A stretch of 64,000 nt of DNA from Cupriavidus sp. D384 (GCF_001652915.1 NZ_BBQI01000131.1:1-64000), one strand, 5' to 3'; shown: positions 34,032-42,696, counted from the stretch's first letter. Notes: a model not told the origin generated them from the letters alone. Numbers and translations: made by a program.

Positions 34032-35102
34032 TCAGGATTCCCGACCCAGCCGTGCTGGCTGCGGTGTCATCAACGGCAATCCGGCACGCGCCTGCCACGC
34101 CTCATAAGCTGCATGCAGACGCCAGCCCGACTCCAGGTCGCGCATGCCCAGCAGCTGCGCGACCGCGGCCGGCGTGGTGCCGGCATCGAAATGCATCGCG
34201 CCGCAGGTATTTCGCAGCGTCTGCGGCGACGCCCGTTCACTGCGGCCCGCCAGGACACCGGCCTCTTCCAGCAGGATCTCGATGCGGCGGTAAATCGAGG
34301 CCGCGTGCATCGGCCGGCCATTGGCCATCGCCGGGAAGACCAGATCGCCCAGCGATTCCGCCGCCTGACGCACGGCCAGCCATCGGCGCAGCGGCGCATG
34401 GGCAAAGCCGAACAGCGGCACCATATAAGTACGCCCGTTATCGGGCCGCACCATCCTGATCGCCATCGCGCCGCCGTCCATGCCGTCGATGCCATCCAGC
34501 GCATCCAGGCGCAACGCCCGCACCTCTGCCACTTTCAGGCCGCCGCCCAGCAGCACGGCCAGCAGCGCCACATCGCGGGCGCGCTTCCAGGCCGTGGGCG
34601 ACATATCGGTCTTCGCGTCCTTGCCTGCCGGCATTTCCGGCTCGGGCGCCAGGATGCGCGCCACCAGCAGATCGCGCTCGCCGGGCAGCAGGAAGGCGGT
34701 GGGATCGTTCTCGCCGTCGGCAAGATGCGCCTTCACGGCCTGGCTGGCCGGATTGTGCAGATTCTGTTGCAGGGTCGCCAGATGGTGAAATATCCGCTCT
34801 ATCAACCGCGCATATCGATAGCGGTGGCGCTTGTGGAGATTCTGCGCGTCGAGAAAGGCGCCGATCTGGGCGGCCGACCACTTCAGCGGCGGCAGGCCCT
34901 GTTCGCCCGACCAGCGCAGGAGCTTGCCCCACATGGCGCGGTACACGATGGCCGTGCCGGGGCGAAATCCATGGCGCGCCAGCCAGCCGTCGAAGGCGCG
35001 TTCCGGTTGCCGATACCAGGCGGCCAGGTCGGCGTCGAACAGTTCGTCGGACACCGGCTGCGCCCCATCGGCCGTGGCGGCGTCGATCGCGGGGTGAGTC
35101 AC
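34032..35102 (-). CDS. Degenerate tyrosine-recombinase-like protein
   Basis: A 356-aa protein with the architecture of XerC/D-type recombinases: an N-terminal SAM-like core-binding region (about 30-115) and a C-terminal catalytic-like domain (about 170-340). Key residues are changed: GLKVAEV has K190 where the first catalytic Arg normally lies, SPQTLRNT has Q294 for the catalytic His but keeps R297, and LGM (M320) replaces LGH; Y333 could be the nucleophile. It is probably not an active recombinase. GTG at 35102 is chosen because AGGAG lies about 8 nt upstream; GTG 35105 is also possible. No att site or cargo seen nearby. Confidence 0.75.
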   Translation of the reverse strand: MTHPAIDAATADGAQPVSDELFDADLAAWYRQPERAFDGWLARHGFRPGTAIVYRAMWGKLLRWSGEQGLPPLKWSAAQIGAFLDAQNLHKRHRYRYARLIERIFHHLATLQQNLHNPASQAVKAHLADGENDPTAFLLPGERDLLVARILAPEPEMPAGKDAKTDMSPTAWKRARDVALLAVLLGGGLKVAEVRALRLDALDGIDGMDGGAMAIRMVRPDNGRTYMVPLFGFAHAPLRRWLAVRQAAESLGDLVFPAMANGRPMHAASIYRRIEILLEEAGVLAGRSERASPQTLRNTCGAMHFDAGTTPAAVAQLLGMRDLESGWRLHAAYEAWQARAGLPLMTPQPARLGRES

Positions 35103-35184
35103 CACTTCATCTCCTGCATGGGGGCAATGCGCCCATTGTAGACAATGCGCCACTGGACGCTGCGGCAGTGCCGCAAATAGTCTC

Positions 35185-35198
35185 TGCAACCGGTTGCA
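35185..35198. promoter_or_regulatory. Perfect 14-bp palindrome (operator candidate 1)
   Basis: TGCAACCGGTTGCA, a perfect palindrome with a central CG as in LacI-family operators. It lies in the divergent gap between the recombinase-like gene and the nitronate monooxygenase gene. Confidence 0.6.
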
Positions 35199-35233
35199 GC
35201 GTGCCCGGCGAACGTGGTACCTTGCCATTCATC

Positions 35234-35249
35234 ATGCAACTGGTTGCAT
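35234..35249. promoter_or_regulatory. 16-bp palindrome (operator candidate 2)
   Basis: ATGCAACTGGTTGCAT, palindromic except for its central two bases and sharing TGCAAC/GTTGCA with the first site. The two centres are 50 bp apart, so one regulator could bind both. The second site is about 60 bp before the nitronate monooxygenase start. Confidence 0.6.
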
Positions 35250-35307
35250 AGATCGCCGCGTTCGCATGTACCCCACCGATTTGCCGCCTCCATCCGAAGG
35301 AACCGTC

Positions 35308-36297
35308 ATGGCTATTCCCGCCCTGCTCCAAAACCTGTCGCTGCCGGCCGTCTGCTCGCCGCTGTTCATCATTTCCAACCCCGATCTGGTCATCGCGCAG
35401 TGCAAGGCCGGCGTGGTGGGATCTTTCCCGGCGCTGAACGCGCGCCCGGCAGAGAAGCTGGAGGAATGGCTGGACCGCATCACGACCGAGCTGGCGGAGC
35501 ACGATGCCAGGCACCCCGACCGCCCCGCCGCGCCGTTCGCGGTCAACCAGATCGTGCACAAGTCCAATGACCGGCTCGAACACGACCTGGAAATGTGCGT
35601 GCGCTACAAGGTGCCCATCGTCATCACGTCGTTGGGCGCCCGCGTGGAGGTCAACGAGGCCGTGCATTCGTACGGCGGCATCGTGCTGCATGACGTGATC
35701 AACAACACCTTCGCCCGCAAGGCGATCGACAAGGGCGCCGACGGCCTGATCGCCGTGGCGGCCGGTGCGGGCGGCCACGCCGGCACGCTGTCGCCGTTCG
35801 CGCTGCTGCACGAGATCCGCGAATGGTTCGACGGCCCGCTGCTGCTGTCCGGCGCCATTGCCAGCGGCGACGCGGTACTGGCCGCCCAGGCGGCAGGCGC
35901 CGACCTGGCCTATATCGGCTCGGCCTTCATTGCCACGCTGGAAGCCAATGCCCAGGACGCCTACAAGCAGATGATCGTCGACAGCAGCGCCGACGATATC
36001 GTCTATTCCAACCTGTTCACGGGCGTACACGGCAACTATCTGCGCGAAAGCATCGTGCGCTCGGGTCTGGACCCGGAAGCACTGCCGACGTCGGATGCCA
36101 CCGCCATGAACTTTGGTTCGACCCGGGTCAAGCCGTGGAAGGATATCTGGGGCGCCGGCCAGGGCGTGGGCGCCATCAAGCGCGTGGTACCTGCTGCCGA
36201 ACTGGTGCGCCGTTTTGTGGAAGAGTACGCGCTGGCACGCCGCCGACTGGGCCTGGCGCCCGCCGAAGCCGCCGCGCACGCGGCCAGCGTCGCCTGA
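35308..36297 (+). CDS. Nitronate monooxygenase (2-nitropropane dioxygenase family)
   Basis: FMN-dependent enzyme that oxidises alkyl nitronates. The 329-aa TIM-barrel protein has CSPLFIISNPDLVIAQCKAGVVGSFPALN at the N-terminus, the QIVHKSNDR segment, and the phosphate/FMN and catalytic-His loop AAGAGGHAGTLSPF near residue 150; SGAIASGDAVLAAQAAGADLAYIGSAF completes the FMN site. The ATG is preceded by AAGGAA. The annotation is family level; true substrates could include propionate-3-nitronate. Confidence 0.9.
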   Translation: MAIPALLQNLSLPAVCSPLFIISNPDLVIAQCKAGVVGSFPALNARPAEKLEEWLDRITTELAEHDARHPDRPAAPFAVNQIVHKSNDRLEHDLEMCVRYKVPIVITSLGARVEVNEAVHSYGGIVLHDVINNTFARKAIDKGADGLIAVAAGAGGHAGTLSPFALLHEIREWFDGPLLLSGAIASGDAVLAAQAAGADLAYIGSAFIATLEANAQDAYKQMIVDSSADDIVYSNLFTGVHGNYLRESIVRSGLDPEALPTSDATAMNFGSTRVKPWKDIWGAGQGVGAIKRVVPAAELVRRFVEEYALARRRLGLAPAEAAAHAASVA

Positions 36298-36332
36298 TTG
36301 GCGTTTTTCTGATGTCTTCCTGATAGCCTGAT

Positions 36333-36375
36333 GGCCCTTCCTTCCCGCCGGTTCATGCACTGGCGGGAAAGGGCC
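36333..36375. terminator. Probable bidirectional terminator between convergent genes
   Basis: Long inverted repeat, GGCCCTT and TCCCGCC (36333-36349) pairing with GGCGGGAAAGGGCC (36362-36375) with a 3-nt bulge. It lies between the ends of the nitronate monooxygenase and PadR genes. No U-run. Confidence 0.55.
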
Positions 36376-36396
36376 TCGGCACCAGATGGCGTGTCG

Positions 36397-36987
36397 TTAT
36401 TCCTCGCCGGGCTTTTCCAGCAGCGGCATCAGGTCACGCCCCCATTTCACCCAGTCCTCCTGGAACCGGATGCCGCGCCGCAGCAGCGCGTACTGGATTT
36501 GCTGGCGCCGGTCGAGCGTGCCGCCAAAGTCCTTGCGTTCGATATCGCGGTAGAGCGCCAGACGATCCTCGTGCAAGGCGATCAGGCGTTGCATCTCCTG
36601 GTCCAGTCCGAGCGGGCCGATTGCAGCATCTGCACGTAGCTTGACCAGAATTTCCTCACGCTGATCCAGCCCCGCGCCGGGCGACAGCACCCACCGCACC
36701 AGTTCCTCGCGGCCGGCGGGCAGCACGTAGTAGACCTTCTTGCGGTTCTTCCTTTCCACCGCTGCGCCATCGGGCCCGCTCGCCGGGCTCCCCAGGCTTG
36801 GCTGCTCCCTGCCGCCTTCCTCGGCCGCAATCCAGCCCATTTCGGCCATCCGCCCCAGTTCGCGGTAGATCTGCTGGTGCGTGGCGTGCCAGAAATAGCC
36901 GATGGACTTGTCGAAACGGCGCGCCAGGTCGTAGCCCGACGATGGCTTTTCGATCAGGGAAATCAGGAGCGCGTGCTGGGTTGACAT
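36397..36987 (-). CDS. PadR family transcriptional regulator
   Basis: A 196-aa PadR protein. The N-terminal winged helix has ALLISLIEKPSSGYDLARRFDKSIGYFWHATHQQIYRELGRMAEMGWI, the classical PadR motif, with the wing in RKKVYYVLPAGREEL. The C-terminal half is the helical dimerisation/ligand domain (Vir_act_alpha_C type). Convergent with the nitronate monooxygenase gene. Its target is unknown; the palindromes at 35185 and 35234 do not look like the usual PadR ATGT-N8-ACAT site. Confidence 0.9.
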   Translation of the reverse strand: MSTQHALLISLIEKPSSGYDLARRFDKSIGYFWHATHQQIYRELGRMAEMGWIAAEEGGREQPSLGSPASGPDGAAVERKNRKKVYYVLPAGREELVRWVLSPGAGLDQREEILVKLRADAAIGPLGLDQEMQRLIALHEDRLALYRDIERKDFGGTLDRRQQIQYALLRRGIRFQEDWVKWGRDLMPLLEKPGEE

Positions 36988-37329
36988 TCGCCGTGGAAGT
37001 GGTGGCCCGGGTTGGCACGAACGTTGCTGCCTTGAGCCGGGAATGTTCAGGGTGGCGCTATGGTAGCGCGCAAGTCAGGGCGCGTCATGCCGTTAACCCT
37101 TGCAACGCCTGTTGGGCAGGTCGCTACGCGGGGACACCCTCCGGATATCGACCGGGCCGACGGAATCCTAAATATGACAATTCAGGCAATTCTCCTGAAA
37201 CTGATGTAAAAAAATCGAAATGGCTTTTCGCGACCGCCTGCAATACATTCCAGACATTGCCACCCGCATGCGCGCGCCTTTTCTTTGCCGGCCCAACGTT
37301 CAGCGCCATGCGTCTCCTGGGAGTCGTCG
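36988..37329. other. Non-coding gap between padR-like gene and a small ORF
   Basis: This 342-bp gap is AT-rich in its second half, with an A-run near 37206. It contains an interrupted palindrome TTCAGG-N7-CCTGAA at 37181-37199, which could be an operator or part of the small gene's promoter. No credible gene or clear -35/-10 pair is seen. Confidence 0.4.
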
Positions 37330-37545
37330 ATGAACGCAAGACCGGAAATTACCGAAGGCACGGCTGCGGGCGAAACCTCGGCGGCGATCAACGCGGCCCG
37401 TGCACGCGCCGGATCGGCCCCGATCTATTACCGGCTGCCCGACACTCCGGACGGCCACCATATCAAGGAATACGCCAGCGGCCTGCGGCAGCTGGTGCGC
37501 TTCGTCGGTGTCGAGGAACAGGTCGTCAAATACAGCCTGACCTGA
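37330..37545 (+). CDS. Small protein of unknown function
   Basis: A 71-aa soluble protein, MNARPEITEGTAAGETS... ending KYSLT. It has no signal peptide, membrane helix or cysteine. The second half (YYRLPDTPDGHHIKEYASGLRQLVRFVG) is rich in aromatic and charged residues and could be a small folded domain. A GGGAG box precedes the ATG and a clean Rho-independent terminator at 37631-37660 follows, which supports an independent real gene. I do not recognise the family. Confidence 0.6.
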   Translation: MNARPEITEGTAAGETSAAINAARARAGSAPIYYRLPDTPDGHHIKEYASGLRQLVRFVGVEEQVVKYSLT

Positions 37546-37630
37546 TTGCCAGCGGGCTGCCGGGCTCACCCGGCGGCGCGCCGAAGCTGCTGCTTGTCTC
37601 CTCCTGTCCCTTGTGGACCTGGGATTTCTG

Positions 37631-37660
37631 CCCGCGATACCCTCGCGGGCTTTTTCTTTC
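37631..37660 (+). terminator. Rho-independent terminator of the small gene
   Basis: CCCGCGA (37631-37637), a 5-nt loop, TCGCGGG (37643-37649), then C and TTTTTCTTTC. The geometry is ideal for the plus-strand transcript. Confidence 0.85.
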
Positions 37661-37670
37661 CTGCGGGCAA

Positions 37671-37706
37671 TAAAAAACCGGCCGCCGGGCTGGCGCCCGT
37701 GGCCGG
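37671..37706 (-). terminator. Rho-independent terminator of the Bug receptor gene
   Basis: On the minus strand CCGGCC...GGCCGG stem (arms at 37701-37706 and 37678-37683, with further internal pairing), followed by six T residues (37677-37672). It lies 55-90 bp after the stop at 37761. Confidence 0.8.
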
Positions 37707-37760
37707 TTCGAGTACTGCGTAATACGTACTGCGGTACTGCTTTTTCTACAGCGCTGGCGA

Positions 37761-38765
37761 TCAGTCCACCGTTGCGCCCGAAGCCTTCACCACCTTGGCC
37801 CACTTGGCGGTCTCGGACTTCATGAAGGCAGCCAGCTGGGCCGGCTTTTCCGGGTTCGGCTCGGCGCCTTGCTCGGCCATCTGCTTCTTCACTTCCGGCA
37901 TGGCCAGGATCTTGACCACTTCGGCGTTCAGGCGGTCGACGATCGGCTGCGGCGTGCCGCCGGTGGCGTACAGGGCAAACCACGACGTGGCTTCATAGCC
38001 CGGCACACCGGCTTCGGCCACGGTCGGCACGTCCGGCAGGGCCGGCGAGCGCTTGGCCGAGGTCACGGCGATGGCGCGCAGCTTGCCGGCCTTCACGTGC
38101 GGGTACGACGACGGCATGTTGTCGAACATCAGGCCGATCTGGTTGCCCAGCAGGTCGTTCACGGCCGGGGCGCTGCCCTTGTACGGGATGTGCTGGATAT
38201 GCAGGCCGGTCATCGAGTTGAACAGCTCGCCCGACAGGTGCATCGACGAACCGCTACCCGACGAACCGTACGACAGCTTGTCCGGGTTGGCCTTCACGTA
38301 GGCGATCAGTTCCTTGACGTTGTGCACCGGCACCTTCGGGTTCACCACGACGATGTTCGGCACCATGGCAACGCGCGTGATCGGCGCGAAATCCTTGACC
38401 GGATCGTACGGCAGCTTCGAGTACAGCGACTGGTTGATCGCGTGCGTGCCGATCGTACCCATGAACAGCGTGTAGCCGTCGCCCTGGGCCTTGGCGGCCA
38501 GAGACGCGCCAATGTTGCCGCCTGCGCCCGGACGGTTGTCCACCACCACCGGCTGACCCAGCGCCTTGCCCAGTTGCAGGCTGACGATACGGGCCAGGAT
38601 GTCGGTGGTGCCACCGGCCGAGAACGGCACGATCATCGTGATCGGCTTGGTCGGGTAGTTGCCCTGCGCCTGAGCGCCGGTCATGACGGCAAAGCCGGCT
38701 GCCATTGCCACGCCAGCGGCCAGCAGGCGTCTGCGCGCCTTCGAGGTTTGATTGGTGATGCTCAT
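37761..38765 (-). CDS. Bug-family tripartite tricarboxylate transporter substrate receptor
   Basis: Periplasmic solute receptor of the TctC/Bug family, which is greatly expanded in beta-proteobacteria. The 334-aa protein has a signal peptide (about 1-33, ending GAQAQG), then the family's YPTKPITMIVPFSAGGTTDILAR, DNRPGAGGNIGAS, and HIPYKGSAPAVNDLLGNQIGLMFDN. Ligands are usually carboxylates but cannot be told here. No TctAB membrane genes are near, as is usual for Bug proteins. It has its own terminator. Confidence 0.92.
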   Translation of the reverse strand: MSITNQTSKARRRLLAAGVAMAAGFAVMTGAQAQGNYPTKPITMIVPFSAGGTTDILARIVSLQLGKALGQPVVVDNRPGAGGNIGASLAAKAQGDGYTLFMGTIGTHAINQSLYSKLPYDPVKDFAPITRVAMVPNIVVVNPKVPVHNVKELIAYVKANPDKLSYGSSGSGSSMHLSGELFNSMTGLHIQHIPYKGSAPAVNDLLGNQIGLMFDNMPSSYPHVKAGKLRAIAVTSAKRSPALPDVPTVAEAGVPGYEATSWFALYATGGTPQPIVDRLNAEVVKILAMPEVKKQMAEQGAEPNPEKPAQLAAFMKSETAKWAKVVKASGATVD

Positions 38766-38873
38766 CTTGTGCTCCAGGAATTGATGCACACCCGCAGACG
38801 AACCTTGTGAGCGCCGCGGGCGCAATGCTTGTGTATCGCTATTCCACCCCGTGCCTTGGGGCGGGCAACTTTC

Positions 38874-39605
38874 TTATACGGGTGCCACCCCCAGCGTGGT
38901 TCCGCCGCAGACGTACAGCACTTGTCCCGTCACGAAACCATTCTCGGGGGCGAGGAAGAACAGCGAGGCACGCGCCACATCTTCCGGCGTTCCCATTCTC
39001 TTCACGGCGATGCTTGCCAGGATGCGCCGTGTCTGTTCGCTGCCCTCCGGATTGCTCTTTCGGAACAGCTCGGTGGCGATGGGACCCGGTGCCACGGCGT
39101 TGACGGTGATGCCGTCGCCGCCCAGCTCCATCGCCAGCGTTCGGGTCATGCCAACCAGCCCCGCCTTGGCCGCGGAATACACCACGCGCTCGGGCTTGCC
39201 CAGCGCCGCGCGCGAGGCCATGTTGACGATGCGGCCAAAGCCGGCCGCGCGCATGGCGGGCAGGCAGGCCTGGGTCAGCAGCATCGTGGCCTGCAGCGTC
39301 AGGCCCACGACGTAATCGAGATCAGCGGCGGTGGCCGTATCGGCCGTGCCGGGACGCGTGGCGCCGGCGTTGTTGACGAGCCGGGTCACCGCGAACTGCG
39401 AGGTCACCTGCGCCGCCACCGCGCGCGTGGCGTCGGCATTGGTCAGGTCGGCCTGGAAAAAGGTCAGGTTCGGATGCGACCACGTCGGTTCTGCATAGTC
39501 GACGTTGATCACACGGGTCACGCCATCGGCGAGCAGCATTTCGGCAATCGCACGGCCAATGCCGGAACTGGCGCCGGTAACAAGCGTGGCAACGGGAAGG
39601 GACAT
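38874..39605 (-). CDS. SDR-family oxidoreductase (FabG-like)
   Basis: A 243-aa classical SDR with TGASSGIGRAI near residue 10, NVDYAE (Asp after strand 2, suggesting NAD preference), NNAGATRP, catalytic Ser in NMASRAAL, YSAAK (YxxxK) and PGPIATELF. The C-terminus is FabG-like (FLAPENGFVTGQVLYVCGG). It lies 108 bp upstream of the Bug receptor gene on the same strand; together they may import and oxidise a small acid or alcohol, but that is inference. Confidence 0.9.
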   Translation of the reverse strand: MSLPVATLVTGASSGIGRAIAEMLLADGVTRVINVDYAEPTWSHPNLTFFQADLTNADATRAVAAQVTSQFAVTRLVNNAGATRPGTADTATAADLDYVVGLTLQATMLLTQACLPAMRAAGFGRIVNMASRAALGKPERVVYSAAKAGLVGMTRTLAMELGGDGITVNAVAPGPIATELFRKSNPEGSEQTRRILASIAVKRMGTPEDVARASLFFLAPENGFVTGQVLYVCGGTTLGVAPV

Positions 39606-39874
39606 CTCAAAACTCCGCACCGGCGCAACATAGCCGGGTCAGTCAGAAAAAAGATGCGGCAAGACCGGCGAGCCCGTCGGCCTGGCCGCAATGCTCTACC
39701 TCGTTGGGGAAGAGACACCACTGAAACTTCCCACCTGGATTAACGGCGGGAAACAAGGGAAATTAAGCGTTCGATGAATTGATGGCCGCGCGGCGCCGAA
39801 CTGCTCCCCTCTCCCGCCTGCGGGGAAGGGGAGCGAATAGTTCAGCCACGTGGCAAGCGCAAACGCTCAAACCC

Positions 39875-41077
39875 TCAAACCCGCTCGATCACCATGGCGA
39901 TGCCCTGGCCCACGCCGATGCACATCGTGCACAGCGCAAAGCGGCCGCCGGTGCGTTCCAGCTGGTACAGCGCCGTCGTCACCAGACGCGCGCCGCTCAT
40001 GCCCAGCGGGTGGCCCAGCGCAATCGCGCCGCCGTTCGGGTTCACGCGCTTGTCGTCGTCGGCGATACCCAGCTGGCGCAGCACGGCCAGGCCTTGCGCC
40101 GCAAACGCTTCGTTCAGTTCGATCACGTCGATCTGGTCCAGCGACATGCCCAGCTGCTTCATCAGCTTCTGGGTGGCCGGTGCCGGGCCGATACCCATCA
40201 CGCGCGGAGCCACGCCCGCCGTTGCCATGCCGACGATGCGGGCACGCGGCTTCAGGTTGTGCTGCTTCAGGCCGGCTTCGCTGGCCAGCAGGATCGCGCA
40301 GGCGCCGTCGTTCACGCCCGATGCGTTACCGGCGGTCACGGTGCCGTCCGGACGCACCACGCCGCGCAGCTTCGCCAGCGCTTCCATGCTGGTGGCACGC
40401 GGGTGCTCGTCGCGGTCGACCACGATCGGGTCGCCCTTCTTTTGCGGAATCGTGACAGCGGTGATTTCCTGGGCCAGCGTGCCGTCGGCCTGTGCGCGCG
40501 ATGCCTTTTCCTGGCTGCGCAGCGCCATCAGATCCTGGTCTTCGCGGCTGATCTTGTAGTCCGTCGCCACGTTCTCGGCGGTCTCGGGCATCGAGTCCAC
40601 GCCGTAGGCAGCGCGCATCGCCGGGTTGATGAAGCGCCAGCCGATGGTGGTGTCGAAGATTTCAGCCTGGCGCGAGAACGCCGAGGTGGCCTTGCCCATC
40701 ACGAACGGGGCGCGGCTCATGCTTTCCACGCCGCCCGAGATCATCAGGTTGGTTTCGCCCGACTTGATCGCGCGCGCGGCGGTACCCGTGGCGTCCATGC
40801 CCGAGCCGCACAGGCGGTTGATCGTGGAACCCGGCACGGCTTCCGGCAGACCGGCCAGCAGCGACGACATGCGCGCCACGTTGCGGTTGTCTTCGCCGGC
40901 CTGGTTGGCGTTGCCGTAGATCACGTCATCGATGGCCGACCAGTCCAGGCCGGCGTTGCGTGCCATCAGCGCCTTCAGGGGCACTGCGCCCAGGTCGTCG
41001 GCGCGCACGCCGGACAGGCTGCCGCCGTAACGGCCGATGGGGGTACGGATGGCGTCAACGATAAATGCGTCGCTCAT
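39875..41077 (-). CDS. pcaF: 3-oxoadipyl-CoA thiolase
   Basis: Last enzyme of the beta-ketoadipate pathway, cleaving 3-oxoadipyl-CoA to succinyl-CoA and acetyl-CoA. The 400-aa thiolase has the acyl-accepting Cys in INRLCGSGMDA (about 90), His in GGAIALGHPLGMSGAR (about 357), and the second Cys in LCTMCIGVGQG (about 387). High similarity of the N-terminus (AFIVDAIRTPIGRYGGSLSGVRADDL) to PcaF and its position after pcaIJ separate it from other thiolases. Confidence 0.93.
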   Translation of the reverse strand: MSDAFIVDAIRTPIGRYGGSLSGVRADDLGAVPLKALMARNAGLDWSAIDDVIYGNANQAGEDNRNVARMSSLLAGLPEAVPGSTINRLCGSGMDATGTAARAIKSGETNLMISGGVESMSRAPFVMGKATSAFSRQAEIFDTTIGWRFINPAMRAAYGVDSMPETAENVATDYKISREDQDLMALRSQEKASRAQADGTLAQEITAVTIPQKKGDPIVVDRDEHPRATSMEALAKLRGVVRPDGTVTAGNASGVNDGACAILLASEAGLKQHNLKPRARIVGMATAGVAPRVMGIGPAPATQKLMKQLGMSLDQIDVIELNEAFAAQGLAVLRQLGIADDDKRVNPNGGAIALGHPLGMSGARLVTTALYQLERTGGRFALCTMCIGVGQGIAMVIERV

Positions 41078-41105
41078 GTTCTGTCTCGCTCGTTTTGGTG
41101 GTGGA

Positions 41106-41753
41106 TCAGGCGGCTTGCGTCTGCTTCAGGGGCACGCCGGTCAGGCGTTGCAGTTCTTCGAAGGACAGGCCTTCCGCGAGATCGCGGGCTACCAGGCCGT
41201 CCGGCGTCACGTCGAGGGTCGCCAGGTCCGTGTAGATGCGCGTGACGCAGCCGATGCCCGTCAGCGGATAGGTGCATTCGGGCACGATCTTGCTCTCGCC
41301 CTGCTTGGTCAGGTGTTCCATCATCACGAACACCTGCTTGGCGCCGATCGCCAGGTCCATCGCGCCGCCCACGGCGGGGATGGCGCCCGGGGCACCGGTG
41401 TGCCAGTTTGCCAGGTCGCCCTTCTCGGACACCTGGAAGCCGCCCAGCACGCAGTAGTCGAGGTGGCCGCCGCGCATCATCGCGAACGAATCGGCGTGGT
41501 GGAAATACGAGCCGCCGGCCTTGATCGTCACCGGCTGCTTGCCGGCATTGATCAGGTCGCCATCCTCTTCACCGGCCGCCGGGGCGGGGCCCATGCCGAG
41601 CAGGCCGTTTTCGCTGTGCAGCAGGATTTCCTTGTCGGCCGGCAGGTGATTGCCAACCAGGGTGGGCAGGCCGATGCCGAGGTTCACCACGGCACCGTCC
41701 GGAATGTCTTTGGCCACGCGGGCGGCCATCTGGTCGCGGGTCAGGCGTTGCAT
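41106..41753 (-). CDS. pcaJ: 3-oxoadipate CoA-transferase subunit B
   Basis: Beta subunit of the transferase that moves CoA from succinyl-CoA to 3-oxoadipate. The 215-aa protein contains the catalytic glutamate motif SENGLLGMGPAP near residue 48-59 and GGAMDLAIGAKQVFVMMEHL. The ATG at 41753 has AGGAG upstream and gives the right length; the longer frame to 42233 is spurious. It is 20 bp after pcaI and 28 bp before pcaF. Confidence 0.94.
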   Translation of the reverse strand: MQRLTRDQMAARVAKDIPDGAVVNLGIGLPTLVGNHLPADKEILLHSENGLLGMGPAPAAGEEDGDLINAGKQPVTIKAGGSYFHHADSFAMMRGGHLDYCVLGGFQVSEKGDLANWHTGAPGAIPAVGGAMDLAIGAKQVFVMMEHLTKQGESKIVPECTYPLTGIGCVTRIYTDLATLDVTPDGLVARDLAEGLSFEELQRLTGVPLKQTQAA

Positions 41754-41773
41754 GTTCTTTCTCCTTCTGCGAC

Positions 41774-42457
41774 TCAGGCGGCCTTGGCAGCCGAGCCGCC
41801 AACCTTGACCACACGCTTGACGAACAGGCCCGGCGTGACGATGTGCTCGGGGTTCATGTCGCCCAGCTCGACGACGTTGCTGACCTGCACGATCGCGCAC
41901 TTGGCAGCCATGGCCATGATCGGGCCGAAGTTGCGCGCGGTCTTGCGGTAGGTGAGGTTGCCCCAGCGGTCGGCCGTGTCGGCCTTGATCAGCGCGAAGT
42001 CCGCGTGGATCGGCTTTTCGAACACATAGCCCTGGCCGTCGATGATGCGCGTTTCCTTGCCTTCGGCCAGCGGCGTGCCATAGGCCGTGCGCGTGAAGAA
42101 ACCGCCAATGCCGGCACCGGCGGCGCGGATGCGCTCGGCCAGGTTGCCCTGCGGCACCAGTTCCAGTTCGATCTCGCCAGCGTGGAACAGCGAATCGAAC
42201 ACATACGAATCCACCTGCCGCGGGAACGAGCAAATGATCTTGCGCACGCGCTTGGTCTTCAGCAGTGCCGCCAGGCCCGTGTCGCCATTGCCGGCGTTGT
42301 TGTTCACGATGGTCAGGTCACGCGCACCCTGCGCGATCACTGCATCGATCAGTTCCGCCGGCATGCCAGCCAGGCCAAAGCCGCCGATCAGGATCGTGGC
42401 GCCGTCGTGGATGCCGGCCACTGCCGCTTCCACCGAGTCATATAGCTTGTTGATCAC
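41774..42457 (-). CDS. pcaI: 3-oxoadipate CoA-transferase subunit A
   Basis: Alpha subunit of 3-oxoadipate CoA-transferase. The 227-aa protein begins (GTG start) VINKLYDSVEAAVAGIHDG and carries ATILIGGFGLAGMPAELI, the CoA-binding glycine-rich motif of the family, and the NNNAGNG loop. A longer ATG-initiated reading from 42607 is unlike the family. First gene of pcaIJF; a PcaR-like operator lies 225-240 bp upstream. Confidence 0.93.
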   Translation of the reverse strand: MINKLYDSVEAAVAGIHDGATILIGGFGLAGMPAELIDAVIAQGARDLTIVNNNAGNGDTGLAALLKTKRVRKIICSFPRQVDSYVFDSLFHAGEIELELVPQGNLAERIRAAGAGIGGFFTRTAYGTPLAEGKETRIIDGQGYVFEKPIHADFALIKADTADRWGNLTYRKTARNFGPIMAMAAKCAIVQVSNVVELGDMNPEHIVTPGLFVKRVVKVGGSAAKAA

Positions 42458-42681
42458 TTGCGTTCCAGTACGGAAGGGTCCGGCATCGCACCGGGACCGG
42501 CCGCAAGAGGGGCGGCACGCAAAGATGTCTCCGGCAGACTGCTCGGACGGGCGTCCTGCGGTGCCGGCCCGTGCTGGGCACGGTGACGGCATCGGGACAG
42601 GGTCCACAATCTTGCAGTTGTCTTGATGAGCCGTCTTGCGGCGGCTTCTGTGATGGTCGGCGGATCGGGTTGGTCAGCGAT

Positions 42682-42696
42682 GTTCGCTATACGAAC
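42682..42696. promoter_or_regulatory. PcaR-like (IclR family) operator upstream of pcaIJF
   Basis: GTTCGCTATACGAAC, a perfect GTTCG-N5-CGAAC inverted repeat, very close to known PcaR/PcaU boxes (GTTCGATAATCGCAC type). It sits in the 355-bp gap (42458-42812) between sbcC and pcaI, which otherwise holds no gene. Confidence 0.65.

Noticed and set aside
34032..35102. Recombinase-like gene as the integrase of a genomic island
   Set aside because: No tRNA, direct repeats, phage or transfer genes flank it, and its catalytic residues are replaced.
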